A DNA stretch of 5,111 nucleotides from Oligoflexia bacterium. Its GTDB lineage: Bacteria; Bdellovibrionota; UBA1018. A program made the position numbers and the translations under genes. The notes under the pieces are model-generated. The model ran no database searches. It worked only from the letters and a program-made list of their open reading frames with translations, and was not told the origin of the DNA. The first letter of the stretch is position 1. Each line of letters begins with the position of its first letter. The DNA lies in assembly GCA_903854365.1 (NCBI GenBank), contig CAINWE010000132.1, positions 1-5,111 of the forward strand. The letters are read 5' to 3'. This document shows, in pieces, positions 1-5,111 of the stretch.

Positions 1-1
1 C

Positions 2-460
2 CGGATGACCCAGAAACTGGGGCTGAAAGAGTGCGAAACAAGAGATTTAGAACTCGTTCAAGACCTTTTAGAAATCATGCACACCCAAAGCCTCGACTTT
101 CACTCCACTTGGCTTCTGCTCACCGACCACCTCCCCGAGGTCGTCTCCAATACCAAAGACCTCAATTTTCTTCCGATTTCCCTCCAGGCATGGGCAACTC
201 TCTGGAGAAAACGACTCCAGCGTGAATCCGAGCCGGCATCTGCAGTCCAACGTCTCATGCGGCAATCTAATCCGATCGTCATCCCACGCAATCATCGAGT
301 CGAAGAAGCCCTCTCAGCAGCAGAAGGGGGCAATTTGCAACCATTCTGGCAAATCGTATCAGCAGTTCAGAGGCCTTTCGAAGACCAGCAGGATAGCCGA
401 GCACTAGCGGCGCCTCCCCCATCGAAACGTGAACCATATCAAACGTTTTGTGGGACCTAA
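2..460 (+). CDS. selO: Protein adenylyltransferase SelO (YdiU family), C-terminal part, 5' end outside window
   Basis: This is the last ~152 residues of a SelO pseudokinase. The family transfers AMP from ATP to Ser/Thr/Tyr of target proteins and is linked to redox stress; the kinase-like active site lies upstream of the window. The reading frame is open to the left edge, and the first Met (base 5) is internal, sitting in the family's R-M-x-x-K-L-G-L motif. Further family signatures are a stretch like N-P-x-x-x-x-R-N-H-x-V-E-E-A, then A-A-E-x-G-N, then R-P-F-E-D, and a closing Y-Q-T-F-C-G-T. The Cys is the antepenultimate residue, the position of selenocysteine in vertebrate SELENOO, so this is the ordinary Cys form. 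Codon use and composition look normal and the end is intact. Family assignment is confident; nothing can be said of the catalytic half. Confidence 0.9.
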   Translation, partial: RMTQKLGLKECETRDLELVQDLLEIMHTQSLDFHSTWLLLTDHLPEVVSNTKDLNFLPISLQAWATLWRKRLQRESEPASAVQRLMRQSNPIVIPRNHRVEEALSAAEGGNLQPFWQIVSAVQRPFEDQQDSRALAAPPPSKREPYQTFCGT

Positions 461-498
461 CAGCTTTTGTCGCGCGCTCGGCCTAAAGTTTATTTCCT

Positions 499-531
499 TT
501 GCCATCAAAACGAGTCCTGTATAAATAACTG
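499..531 (+). promoter_or_regulatory. Candidate promoter placing the start site on the ATG at 532
   Basis: TTGCCA at 499-504 matches the -35 consensus at five of six bases. TATAAA at 520-525 matches the -10 consensus at five of six. The 15-base spacer is shorter than the usual 17. If the last base of the -10 box is position -7, transcription begins at 532, the A of the ATG of the next gene. No Shine-Dalgarno sequence lies in front of that ATG, which fits a leaderless mRNA. The call is inferred from sequence only. Confidence 0.45.
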
Positions 532-1272
532 ATGCTCATCAAATCCACTTTTCTTAGACTGACCCTCCTGCGAACGATCCTAGTGTTTGGCGTTACGGCA
601 GGAGCCGGCGCCCCAATCGCAGGACTCAGCCCTTTTCTGATTTCGCCCGTTCAAGCCGACACCGTCATCGTCATTAAAGATCAAAGCTACCACTGGTCCC
701 TCGCCGATTGGCTGGAACAACGAGATCGCATGCGGCTCCAAGACCTTTGGTTCGCCCTGCACTCAGGGGGGAGTCCCTATGAATTTTATATCAGCGGTAA
801 TTACCAATTCAATCAACTCAACGGCACCCAAACCTACCAAGCCTGGGAAGGCTCATTGGCAGCGTTTGTCGCGCCATTTGGATTAGAAGCGAGATATGAG
901 TCCGGGTTAGCCCAAAGAGTTTTTGGTATCTTTGACCTCCGTATCCTCGGGTTCCACGATCAAGCAACGAACCTAACTCTCCAGCTCGGGATCAGAAACG
1001 AAACCAACAGTCTTAAATCTTTTCGTAATTTATTTACGGGGGCCAGCCTGACTCTCTATCTCGTTAAATCCATGGGAGTAGAAGGACTCTATCGACACTT
1101 CTTGCCGTCGACCCCCAATGAAATTGGACAAAACGTGAGCGGGACTCGCATCCAGGCCGGGGCTTTCTTGGTATTTTCTAACACGAGGCTTTATTTGAAT
1201 TATTTTTCGGACGCAGAGACAAACTGGACCGCAAACGGTGTGACCGGTGGCTTTCGCCTGTATCTGCAATAA
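532..1272 (+). CDS. Exported beta-rich protein, probable outer-membrane beta-barrel, function unknown
   Basis: I do not recognise a named family for this 246-residue protein. The N-terminus has basic residues (K4, R9, R14), a long hydrophobic stretch and a V-Q-A end, so signal peptidase I would probably cut between residues 42 and 43. The leader is unusually long. A short acidic/basic segment follows (about residues 55-75, W-L-E-Q-R-D-R-M-R-L). From about residue 83 to the end there are alternating hydrophobic and aromatic strands separated by polar turns rich in N, T, S and G, for example around 84-95, 103-123, 129-140, 147-157, 169-190, 206-226 and 239-246. This looks like a small barrel. 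The final strand ends F-R-L-Y-L-Q, without the classical terminal Phe. ATG 532 is the first possible in-frame start after a TAA at 526-528; no Shine-Dalgarno is visible. It could instead be a periplasmic beta-sandwich protein. Confidence 0.8.
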   Translation: MLIKSTFLRLTLLRTILVFGVTAGAGAPIAGLSPFLISPVQADTVIVIKDQSYHWSLADWLEQRDRMRLQDLWFALHSGGSPYEFYISGNYQFNQLNGTQTYQAWEGSLAAFVAPFGLEARYESGLAQRVFGIFDLRILGFHDQATNLTLQLGIRNETNSLKSFRNLFTGASLTLYLVKSMGVEGLYRHFLPSTPNEIGQNVSGTRIQAGAFLVFSNTRLYLNYFSDAETNWTANGVTGGFRLYLQ

Positions 1273-1304
1273 TCAAGAAATACGCACATCCGTTCGATGA
1301 GCAC

Positions 1305-1325
1305 GAGAATCCAACCCGGATTTTT
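1305..1325 (+). terminator. Weak hairpin with T-run after the barrel-like gene
   Basis: AATCC at 1308-1312 pairs with GGATT at 1318-1322 around a five-base loop, and T's follow to 1325. G-U and A-U pairs could extend the stem to 1305-1325, but that uses up the T-run. The hairpin lies 33 bases past the stop at 1272, the right place for an intrinsic terminator. The stem is short, so the call is tentative. Confidence 0.3.
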
Positions 1326-1359
1326 CAGTCAACAAATGTTTTAAATAATAAAATTCATT

Positions 1360-1390
1360 TTGACTTAACTTTAGATGCGACGCAAGATAA
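1360..1390 (+). promoter_or_regulatory. Candidate promoter of the lipoprotein gene
   Basis: TTGACT at 1360-1365 matches the -35 consensus at five of six bases and is preceded by an A/T-rich stretch (1339-1359) that could act as an UP element. The best -10 at a 17-base spacing is CAAGAT (1383-1388), which is weak. A start near 1395 would give a leader of about 23 bases containing the ribosome binding site. Confidence 0.35.
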
Positions 1391-1404
1391 GCCAACTGCA
1401 TCAA

Positions 1405-1410
1405 AAGGGA
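1405..1410 (+). promoter_or_regulatory. Shine-Dalgarno site of the lipoprotein gene
   Basis: AAGGGA lies seven bases before the ATG at 1418, and the following codons encode a basic, then hydrophobic, leader. Together these fix the start. It contrasts with the preceding gene, which has no such site. Confidence 0.7.
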
Positions 1411-1417
1411 AGCTAAC

Positions 1418-2389
1418 ATGAAGAATCTCATTAGAATCAAGTTTCTAGGCGTGTTAATTTTGTGTGGGCTATCATCGGCCTGTAGCCGTGCGAAGCCAGC
1501 GACACCCATGAGTCCTATCGCTCAGCAACCCATGACCTCTATTCAAGGACACTGGCAGCTCGAACGATTGTCAGATCAAGAGGGCCCCACCAAGGTAGAT
1601 GCAAATGCCCTGGCTCCCGAAGAAAATTCAGACAACCGAGAAGACAATCTTGAAACCTTCATCTCTCGGCTACAAGCAGGAGCAATCCTCAGCCTCAACA
1701 AAGACTCGGGCACTTTATCTCAAAGCATTCAAGAAGGCTGTGTCGCAACGAGAGACCTCGTTGTCACTTCAAGTGCCAACACCATTACCCTCTCCTACGC
1801 TGAAACCCTTGAAACCTTTGAAGGCGATTGTCCTGAGGAAATCAAAAACACCTCCTTCGGGAGTGTTGGCCTCATCGGTACGGCCTCCGTCGAACAAGCT
1901 TCACCAGAAGGAGGCCTACACTTCCGCATCGGTCGACTCAGTCTCTTTTTTGCAGCATCGCCTCCTCCAGTCAAATTAGAGCAGTACGCAGAGCCTTTAA
2001 CGAGCCCAGTGACAGCCGTCGAATCCACATCTCCTGCTTACGAAAGTCGGGACGACGAAGCTGAGACTCTCCTATCGGATTCTCTGCGACCTCAATCTTT
2101 TGCTCCAGATGCTGACCCCGTGGAGGCTTCACCGATCGAGACAGCTACCCTAGCAACACCAACCACTCCCGTTCCTGCTTCTACACAAGAACCTTCTCAA
2201 TCACATCTAACTGAGAAGCTTGAAACTCCCATCGAGTCCGCGGCCGCCGCGATTGAATCGGAAACGCACGCCCGTCCCGAGCCCACGGGCCCATCTCTAT
2301 CTCAACCCCTACTTGAGCCAATTTCGACGGCCCAAGCCCCGGTGGTCGATTTCCCCTGTTGCTCTCCTTGGACGCGGCTAAACCACTAG
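1418..2389 (+). CDS. Lipoprotein with small folded domain and long Pro/Ser/Thr/Glu-rich tail; probable frameshift near 3' end
   Basis: The protein is 323 residues as read. The leader (K2, R6, K8, hydrophobic 9-18) ends in L-S-S-A-C, so Cys22 is the likely lipidation site; the lipobox is imperfect because Ser is at -3. Residues about 41-180 form a compact domain beginning G-H-W-Q-L, with beta-type alternation and two cysteines (C108, C138) that could form a periplasmic disulfide. It resembles small lipocalin-like envelope domains in general style, but I cannot assign it to a family. Residues about 181-310 are low-complexity, rich in P, S, T, E and A with short runs such as A-A-A-A, and probably form an extended linker. 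The last 11 residues (P-C-C-S-P-W-T-R-L-N-H) break this composition. In the -1 frame after TTC CCC (2351-2356), 26 codons in keeping with the tail run to TGA at 2434-2436, giving 339 residues. The gene converges on the eboD-like gene. Confidence 0.75.
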   Translation: MKNLIRIKFLGVLILCGLSSACSRAKPATPMSPIAQQPMTSIQGHWQLERLSDQEGPTKVDANALAPEENSDNREDNLETFISRLQAGAILSLNKDSGTLSQSIQEGCVATRDLVVTSSANTITLSYAETLETFEGDCPEEIKNTSFGSVGLIGTASVEQASPEGGLHFRIGRLSLFFAASPPPVKLEQYAEPLTSPVTAVESTSPAYESRDDEAETLLSDSLRPQSFAPDADPVEASPIETATLATPTTPVPASTQEPSQSHLTEKLETPIESAAAAIESETHARPEPTGPSLSQPLLEPISTAQAPVVDFPCCSPWTRLNH

Positions 2390-2436
2390 ATCCCCTTGAG
2401 CCCCTGGGCATAACGCCTGCTAAAAAAGTTTTCTGA
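2350..2436 (+). other. Alternative -1 frame extension of the lipoprotein, starting at a T_TTC_CCC heptamer
   Basis: The heptamer at 2350-2356 has the X_XXY_YYZ form in the gene's own phase (codons 312-313, Phe-Pro). Reading on in the -1 frame from 2356 gives L-L-L-S-L-D-A-A-K-P, then L-D-P-L-E-P-L-G, ending P-A-K-K-V-F before TGA. The Leu/Pro/Asp/Glu content matches the tail just upstream, unlike the in-frame ending. A one-base loss from a C-run (four instead of five C's) or a sequencing error would explain it as well as programmed slippage. I see no strong downstream hairpin. Confidence 0.45.
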
Positions 2437-3586
2437 GAACCTGCCGCATCTGATACGCATCTACCTCTGAGACTTCAGTCGGGATGCCAATTCCACGGAG
2501 CAAGGTAAGAGCCAATCGGCCACCGAGATGCTCCTGGAATTCAGAAATCCCGGTCATCAAATGATCGATGAGGGGCTCGCCCTCTAATCCGAGGTGCCGG
2601 GAAACCTTCTGTGAAAAACCAAGTTCACTCAAACAGCCCAATACCCTCTCCAAATCCTCGACCGAAAGCAGCCCAATCCGACTAGCGTACAGAGAATCCA
2701 CGGTCATGCCCAGAGCAACACAATGCCCATGACTCAGCTTAAACTCTGAGACTTGCTCCAACTTATGCGCCAGCCAATGGCCGAAATCGAGAGGACGAGA
2801 AGAACCGAGCTCAAACGGATCACCCCCAGTTGCGATCTGACGCACGTGAAGCTCGGCGCATCGACGAATGAGGTCCCCTACCTCAGCCATCCCCCTCGTG
2901 GTCAGATTTCTTGCGTTTCTTTCGATCCAATCAAAAAACTCCCGATCTCGAATCAATGCCACCTTCACGGCCTCCGCGAAGCCACTGCACCAAACCGAGT
3001 CCGGGAGAGTCTCCAAGAAACTCAGGTCATTCAGTATCGCCTGCGGCACTTGAAAAACACCTAGGTAGTTTTTCTTATTCCGCCAATTGATCCCATTCTT
3101 AATCCCAATACCCGCGTCACATTGGGCCAAAACTGTAGTCGGGAGGCGGATCTGCCTCACTCCGCGATGAGTCAAACTCGCGGCAAAACCGACCGCATCC
3201 AGGACCGCCCCTCCCCCAATGGCAATGACATAGGAATGCCTACAAAGGCGATTGCGCTCGATTTCTGCCAGAATCAGCCGAAAAAGGACCTCTTCAGACT
3301 TCGCCGCCTCTCCTCCCGGAATCACTTTAGGTAAATCGACCAAAAGAATCCTTTCAGAATATTCCAAAAAATAACGGCGAATCTTTTCTGGTAAAGCTGG
3401 ATTCTTATTCAGTAATCCCTGATCTAAAAACACTAAAGCTCGTGCGCGTCGGTCGCCACTCGAGGGAATCAAATGCTCGGCTAATAAGGCATTGGATGCT
3501 TCTAAAATTCCGCGCGAGAAGAAAAGCCGATGCTGAAATGAAAATCGAATTTCGCTTGCCACTTCGAGCCCAAGACCGATTGCCAT
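2420..3586 (-). CDS. eboD: EboD-type 3-dehydroquinate-synthase-like sugar phosphate cyclase
   Basis: This 388-residue protein has the fold of dehydroquinate synthase (NAD- and Zn-dependent cyclisation of sugar phosphates), but its variant motifs point to the ebo-cluster member, whose substrate is not established. Visible in order are P-G-G-E-x-x-K (90-96), the NAD-binding I-G-G-G-A-V-L-D (123-130), R-L-P-T-T-V-L-A-Q (147-155), G-I-K-N-G-I-N (161-167) with K163 and K172 at the nine-residue spacing of the synthase lysines, and G-G-D-P-F-E-x-G-S-S-R-P-L-D-F-G-H-W (254-271). Predicted Zn ligands are E205, H270 and H286, with the expected 16-residue gap between the histidines. Length is normal. 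An AAGGAG site (3594-3599) seven bases upstream fixes the start. It lies 58 bases after the eboF-like gene, so both are probably co-transcribed. Housekeeping AroB is less likely because of G-I-K-N and L-D-F-G-H-W where AroB has G-G-K-T and L-N-F-G-H-T. Confidence 0.85.
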   Translation of the reverse strand: MAIGLGLEVASEIRFSFQHRLFFSRGILEASNALLAEHLIPSSGDRRARALVFLDQGLLNKNPALPEKIRRYFLEYSERILLVDLPKVIPGGEAAKSEEVLFRLILAEIERNRLCRHSYVIAIGGGAVLDAVGFAASLTHRGVRQIRLPTTVLAQCDAGIGIKNGINWRNKKNYLGVFQVPQAILNDLSFLETLPDSVWCSGFAEAVKVALIRDREFFDWIERNARNLTTRGMAEVGDLIRRCAELHVRQIATGGDPFELGSSRPLDFGHWLAHKLEQVSEFKLSHGHCVALGMTVDSLYASRIGLLSVEDLERVLGCLSELGFSQKVSRHLGLEGEPLIDHLMTGISEFQEHLGGRLALTLLRGIGIPTEVSEVDAYQMRQVLRKLF

Positions 3587-3593
3587 AAATTAA

Positions 3594-3599
3594 CTCCTT
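3594..3599 (-). promoter_or_regulatory. Strong Shine-Dalgarno site of the eboD-like gene
   Basis: Read on the minus strand this is AAGGAG, seven bases before the ATG at 3586. It is close to the ideal anti-16S match and decides the start. The rest of the 58-base gap to the preceding gene holds no convincing promoter or terminator, which supports one transcript. Confidence 0.75.
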
Positions 3600-3644
3600 T
3601 CAATTAATGCGACTGAGTGCACCCCCAGAAAATAATAGAAACGG

Positions 3645-5021
3645 CTAACCTCTGAGCAGGTGCTGAAGTAAAATATTTTTTATATTCACAGGTGAAATGA
3701 CTGATTCTGAAACATCAACTGCCTGATTCGTGATGAAGAGGGGATAATCCTCTCCGTCCGTCGCTGAGCGACCATGAGACCCCCGAATGTTCCGACCACT
3801 CAACGGGATTAAATCCATCAACGAGCGAAAGCCCAACTGCCGCTTCATCAATTTGCCCACGATCTTTAGCTTCGGAAACCGAATGCCCTCATCGATGAAA
3901 AGCTCTGCAGGATCATACCCTGGCTTTCGGTGGATATCGACCGTCCTGGCGAAATCCGGGGCCCGACGATCATCGAACCAAAACTCATAAGAAAACCAGC
4001 ATCCCGGCGCAGCAATCGCAACCAATTCGCCACTGCGAAGATGACTCAGGCCATAGGTCGCCTGCCCAGCATGATCTAAGACTCCGTCCACGCCAGGCAA
4101 TGCCTCCAAAACCTGTCTGACCTGAGCTACCCGACTTGGATTTCGCACATAAATATGGGCAATCTGATGATCGCAAACTGCAAACGCATCACTTGACCCA
4201 GGATCCAAATGATCCTCTCCACACTCCTCACGGATTTTCAAAAATCCCTTTTCTCTCAGAGTTCGATTCAAGGAAACAGGCGCATGGACCTCGCTCACCC
4301 CATACTCTGAGAGAAGCACCACACCCACCTTTCTGTCGTGATAGAAATCAACCAGGAGGCTCAGGAGACGATCTAATTTACTTAATTCCTCGGGAACTTT
4401 TTTGCCATTGGGTCCTTCCCTCTGCAGGCAGTAATCCAAATGAGGCAGGTAAACCAGCGAAAGGGTGGGCTCAAATTGTTCATCGATTTTCCGAGCCGCA
4501 TCGGCAATCCACTGACTCGAGCGAATATTGGCGTCAGGCCCCCAAAACTGAAAAAGCGGGAATCGTCCCAAATCCCTTTGCAATTGACCTCGAAGAAACG
4601 GCGGCTCTGTATGAATATCTGGAACTTTCAGCCCATCTGCCCGATACATCGGACGCGGCGTAATCGAATAATCCACTGATGAATACATATTAAACCACCA
4701 AAAGAGATTGGCGCAGGTAAAACTAGGATCGAGTCTTCGAGCTGTATCCCAAATCTTTTCACCGTAAACTAAATGATTCGACTGCCGCCAGAACTGGATC
4801 TGAGCCAAATCTCGAAAATACCACCCGTTTCCAACGATTCCGTGATCTGCCGGAAAGCCCCCTGTCAGATAGGTAGACTGCGTGGAACACGTAAGAGCCG
4901 GAAGGAGCGGGGCAATCTTTTTTTTACCAAACTGATTGATCCAAGAGTTCAGCCAGGGTGTGGACTGACCCAAAATTCGGTCGGATAAGCCTACAACATT
5001 GATGACTGCAAGACGGTTCAT
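3645..5021 (-). CDS. eboF: EboF-type alkaline phosphatase/nucleotide pyrophosphatase superfamily protein
   Basis: This 458-residue protein has the type I phosphodiesterase/nucleotide pyrophosphatase fold in the form found in ebo clusters. It has no signal peptide, so it is probably cytoplasmic. Motifs in order: I-N-V-V-G-L (7-12); P-A-L-T-C-S-T-Q-S-T-Y-L-T-G (41-54), where T44 aligns with the catalytic Thr; D-H-G-I-V-G-N-G-W-Y (59-68); N-L-F-W-W-F-N-M-Y-S-S-V-D-Y-S (105-119); Y-L-P-H-L-D-Y-C-L-Q (191-200); L-S-E-Y-G-V (237-242); D-H-Q-I-A-H-I-Y-V (284-292); D-I-H-R-K-P-G-Y-D (362-370); G-S-H-G-R (414-418). Several canonical metal ligands are changed: Val10 for the first Asp, Q200 for His, and E239-Y240 for Asp-His. 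D196 and H416 remain. A GAGGA site just upstream supports ATG 5021, although the frame stays open to the window edge. Activity and substrate are unknown; family membership is confident. Confidence 0.87.
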   Translation of the reverse strand: MNRLAVINVVGLSDRILGQSTPWLNSWINQFGKKKIAPLLPALTCSTQSTYLTGGFPADHGIVGNGWYFRDLAQIQFWRQSNHLVYGEKIWDTARRLDPSFTCANLFWWFNMYSSVDYSITPRPMYRADGLKVPDIHTEPPFLRGQLQRDLGRFPLFQFWGPDANIRSSQWIADAARKIDEQFEPTLSLVYLPHLDYCLQREGPNGKKVPEELSKLDRLLSLLVDFYHDRKVGVVLLSEYGVSEVHAPVSLNRTLREKGFLKIREECGEDHLDPGSSDAFAVCDHQIAHIYVRNPSRVAQVRQVLEALPGVDGVLDHAGQATYGLSHLRSGELVAIAAPGCWFSYEFWFDDRRAPDFARTVDIHRKPGYDPAELFIDEGIRFPKLKIVGKLMKRQLGFRSLMDLIPLSGRNIRGSHGRSATDGEDYPLFITNQAVDVSESVISPVNIKNILLQHLLRG

Positions 5022-5026
5022 AAAAT

Positions 5027-5031
5027 TCCTC
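5027..5031 (-). promoter_or_regulatory. Shine-Dalgarno site of the eboF-like gene
   Basis: Read on the minus strand, GAGGA is five bases before the ATG at 5021. It sits immediately after a TGA (5034-5032) that may end the preceding gene, an arrangement typical of coupled operon genes. The following residues, M-N-R-L-A-V-I-N-V-V-G-L, are where this family usually begins. Confidence 0.65.
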
Positions 5032-5109
5032 TCATGAGCGACAGCGGGGAAACACGCCCTGGAATTTGAGAACGAAACTAGGTCCCAGAAATCTTCCGAT
5101 GACCCCAGA
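5032..5109 (-). CDS. Possible 3' end of an upstream operon gene, truncated by the window edge
   Basis: One minus-strand frame is open from the right edge for 25 codons and stops at TGA 5034-5032, ten bases before the eboF-like start. It would end G-V-F-P-R-C-R-S. The spacing suits an operon and another ebo gene would be expected here, but the fragment is too short to identify. A second frame gives only ten codons (…K-I-S-G-T, then TAG), and the third is open and in phase with eboF. The choice among the three is therefore a guess from spacing. Confidence 0.25.
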   Translation of the reverse strand, partial: SGVIGRFLGPSFVLKFQGVFPRCRS

Positions 5110-5111
5110 TC

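Noticed and set aside
461..531. A terminator after selO involving the GCGCGC region
   Set aside because: I could not form a stem of useful length followed by T's; this gap holds only the promoter-like elements noted.
1599..1979. A 126-codon plus-strand open frame inside the lipoprotein gene
   Set aside because: It is Lys/Ser/Leu-rich with no motif, it overlaps the folded domain of the lipoprotein, and it is not the -1 frame that appears to continue that gene.
2400..2420. Intrinsic terminator formed by GCCC/GGGC or GGC/GCC pairs between the convergent genes
   Set aside because: The stems are three or four pairs with a loop of only two bases in one case, and no T-run follows on either strand.
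3601..3645. A separate promoter in front of the eboD-like gene
   Set aside because: A TATTAT on the minus strand (3637-3632) resembles a -10 box, but nothing like a -35 box lies at the right distance, and the 58-base gap is compatible with a shared transcript.
4136..4663. A 175-codon open frame on the plus strand inside the eboF-like gene
   Set aside because: It lies wholly antisense to a well-recognised protein, its translation is rich in H, P and R with no domain pattern, and it has no convincing ribosome binding site.
5022..5111. An N-terminal extension of the eboF-like protein, since its frame stays open to the edge
   Set aside because: A good Shine-Dalgarno precedes ATG 5021, and the protein begins there with the family's usual N-terminal beta strand; the 30 upstream codons show no motif.

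Overview
The window looks like ordinary chromosomal DNA of a Gram-negative bacterium. It encodes a secreted, barrel-like envelope protein and a lipoprotein, and the gene starts mostly carry good Shine-Dalgarno sites. The style of the envelope genes would suit a Bdellovibrionota- or 'deltaproteobacterium'-like lineage, but nothing in the window fixes the taxonomy. I see no insertion sequence, CRISPR array, tRNA or rRNA.

Plus strand, left half. The window opens inside the 3' end of selO, which encodes the protein AMPylase SelO/YdiU. It ends in a Cys-Gly-Thr tail whose Cys sits where human SELENOO has selenocysteine. After a 71-base gap comes an exported, beta-rich, probably outer-membrane protein of unknown function. 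Its promoter-like sequence is placed so that transcription could start on the A of the ATG, which would give a leaderless mRNA. A further 145-base gap, with a weak terminator-like hairpin and a TTGACT promoter candidate, leads to a lipoprotein. It has a small folded domain and a long Pro/Ser/Thr/Glu-rich tail. The last codons look frameshifted at a T_TTC_CCC heptamer; the -1 frame continues the tail composition for 26 more codons.

Minus strand, right half. Two genes are read leftward, 58 bases apart. The first encodes an alkaline-phosphatase/nucleotide-pyrophosphatase-superfamily protein of the EboF type. The second encodes a 3-dehydroquinate-synthase-like sugar phosphate cyclase of the EboD type. 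Together they identify part of an ebo cluster, a conserved but biochemically unresolved set linked to metabolite trafficking (scytonemin precursor export in cyanobacteria, repellence of nematodes by Pseudomonas, and presence in some algal plastids). The rest of the cluster would lie beyond the right edge, where a third reading frame probably ends just before the eboF-like start. EboD keeps its predicted Zn and NAD residues. EboF has lost several of the canonical metal ligands of its superfamily.

The lipoprotein and eboD-like genes converge at about 2390-2436 with no clear terminator between them. If the lipoprotein frame is restored, the two coding regions overlap by 17 bases.
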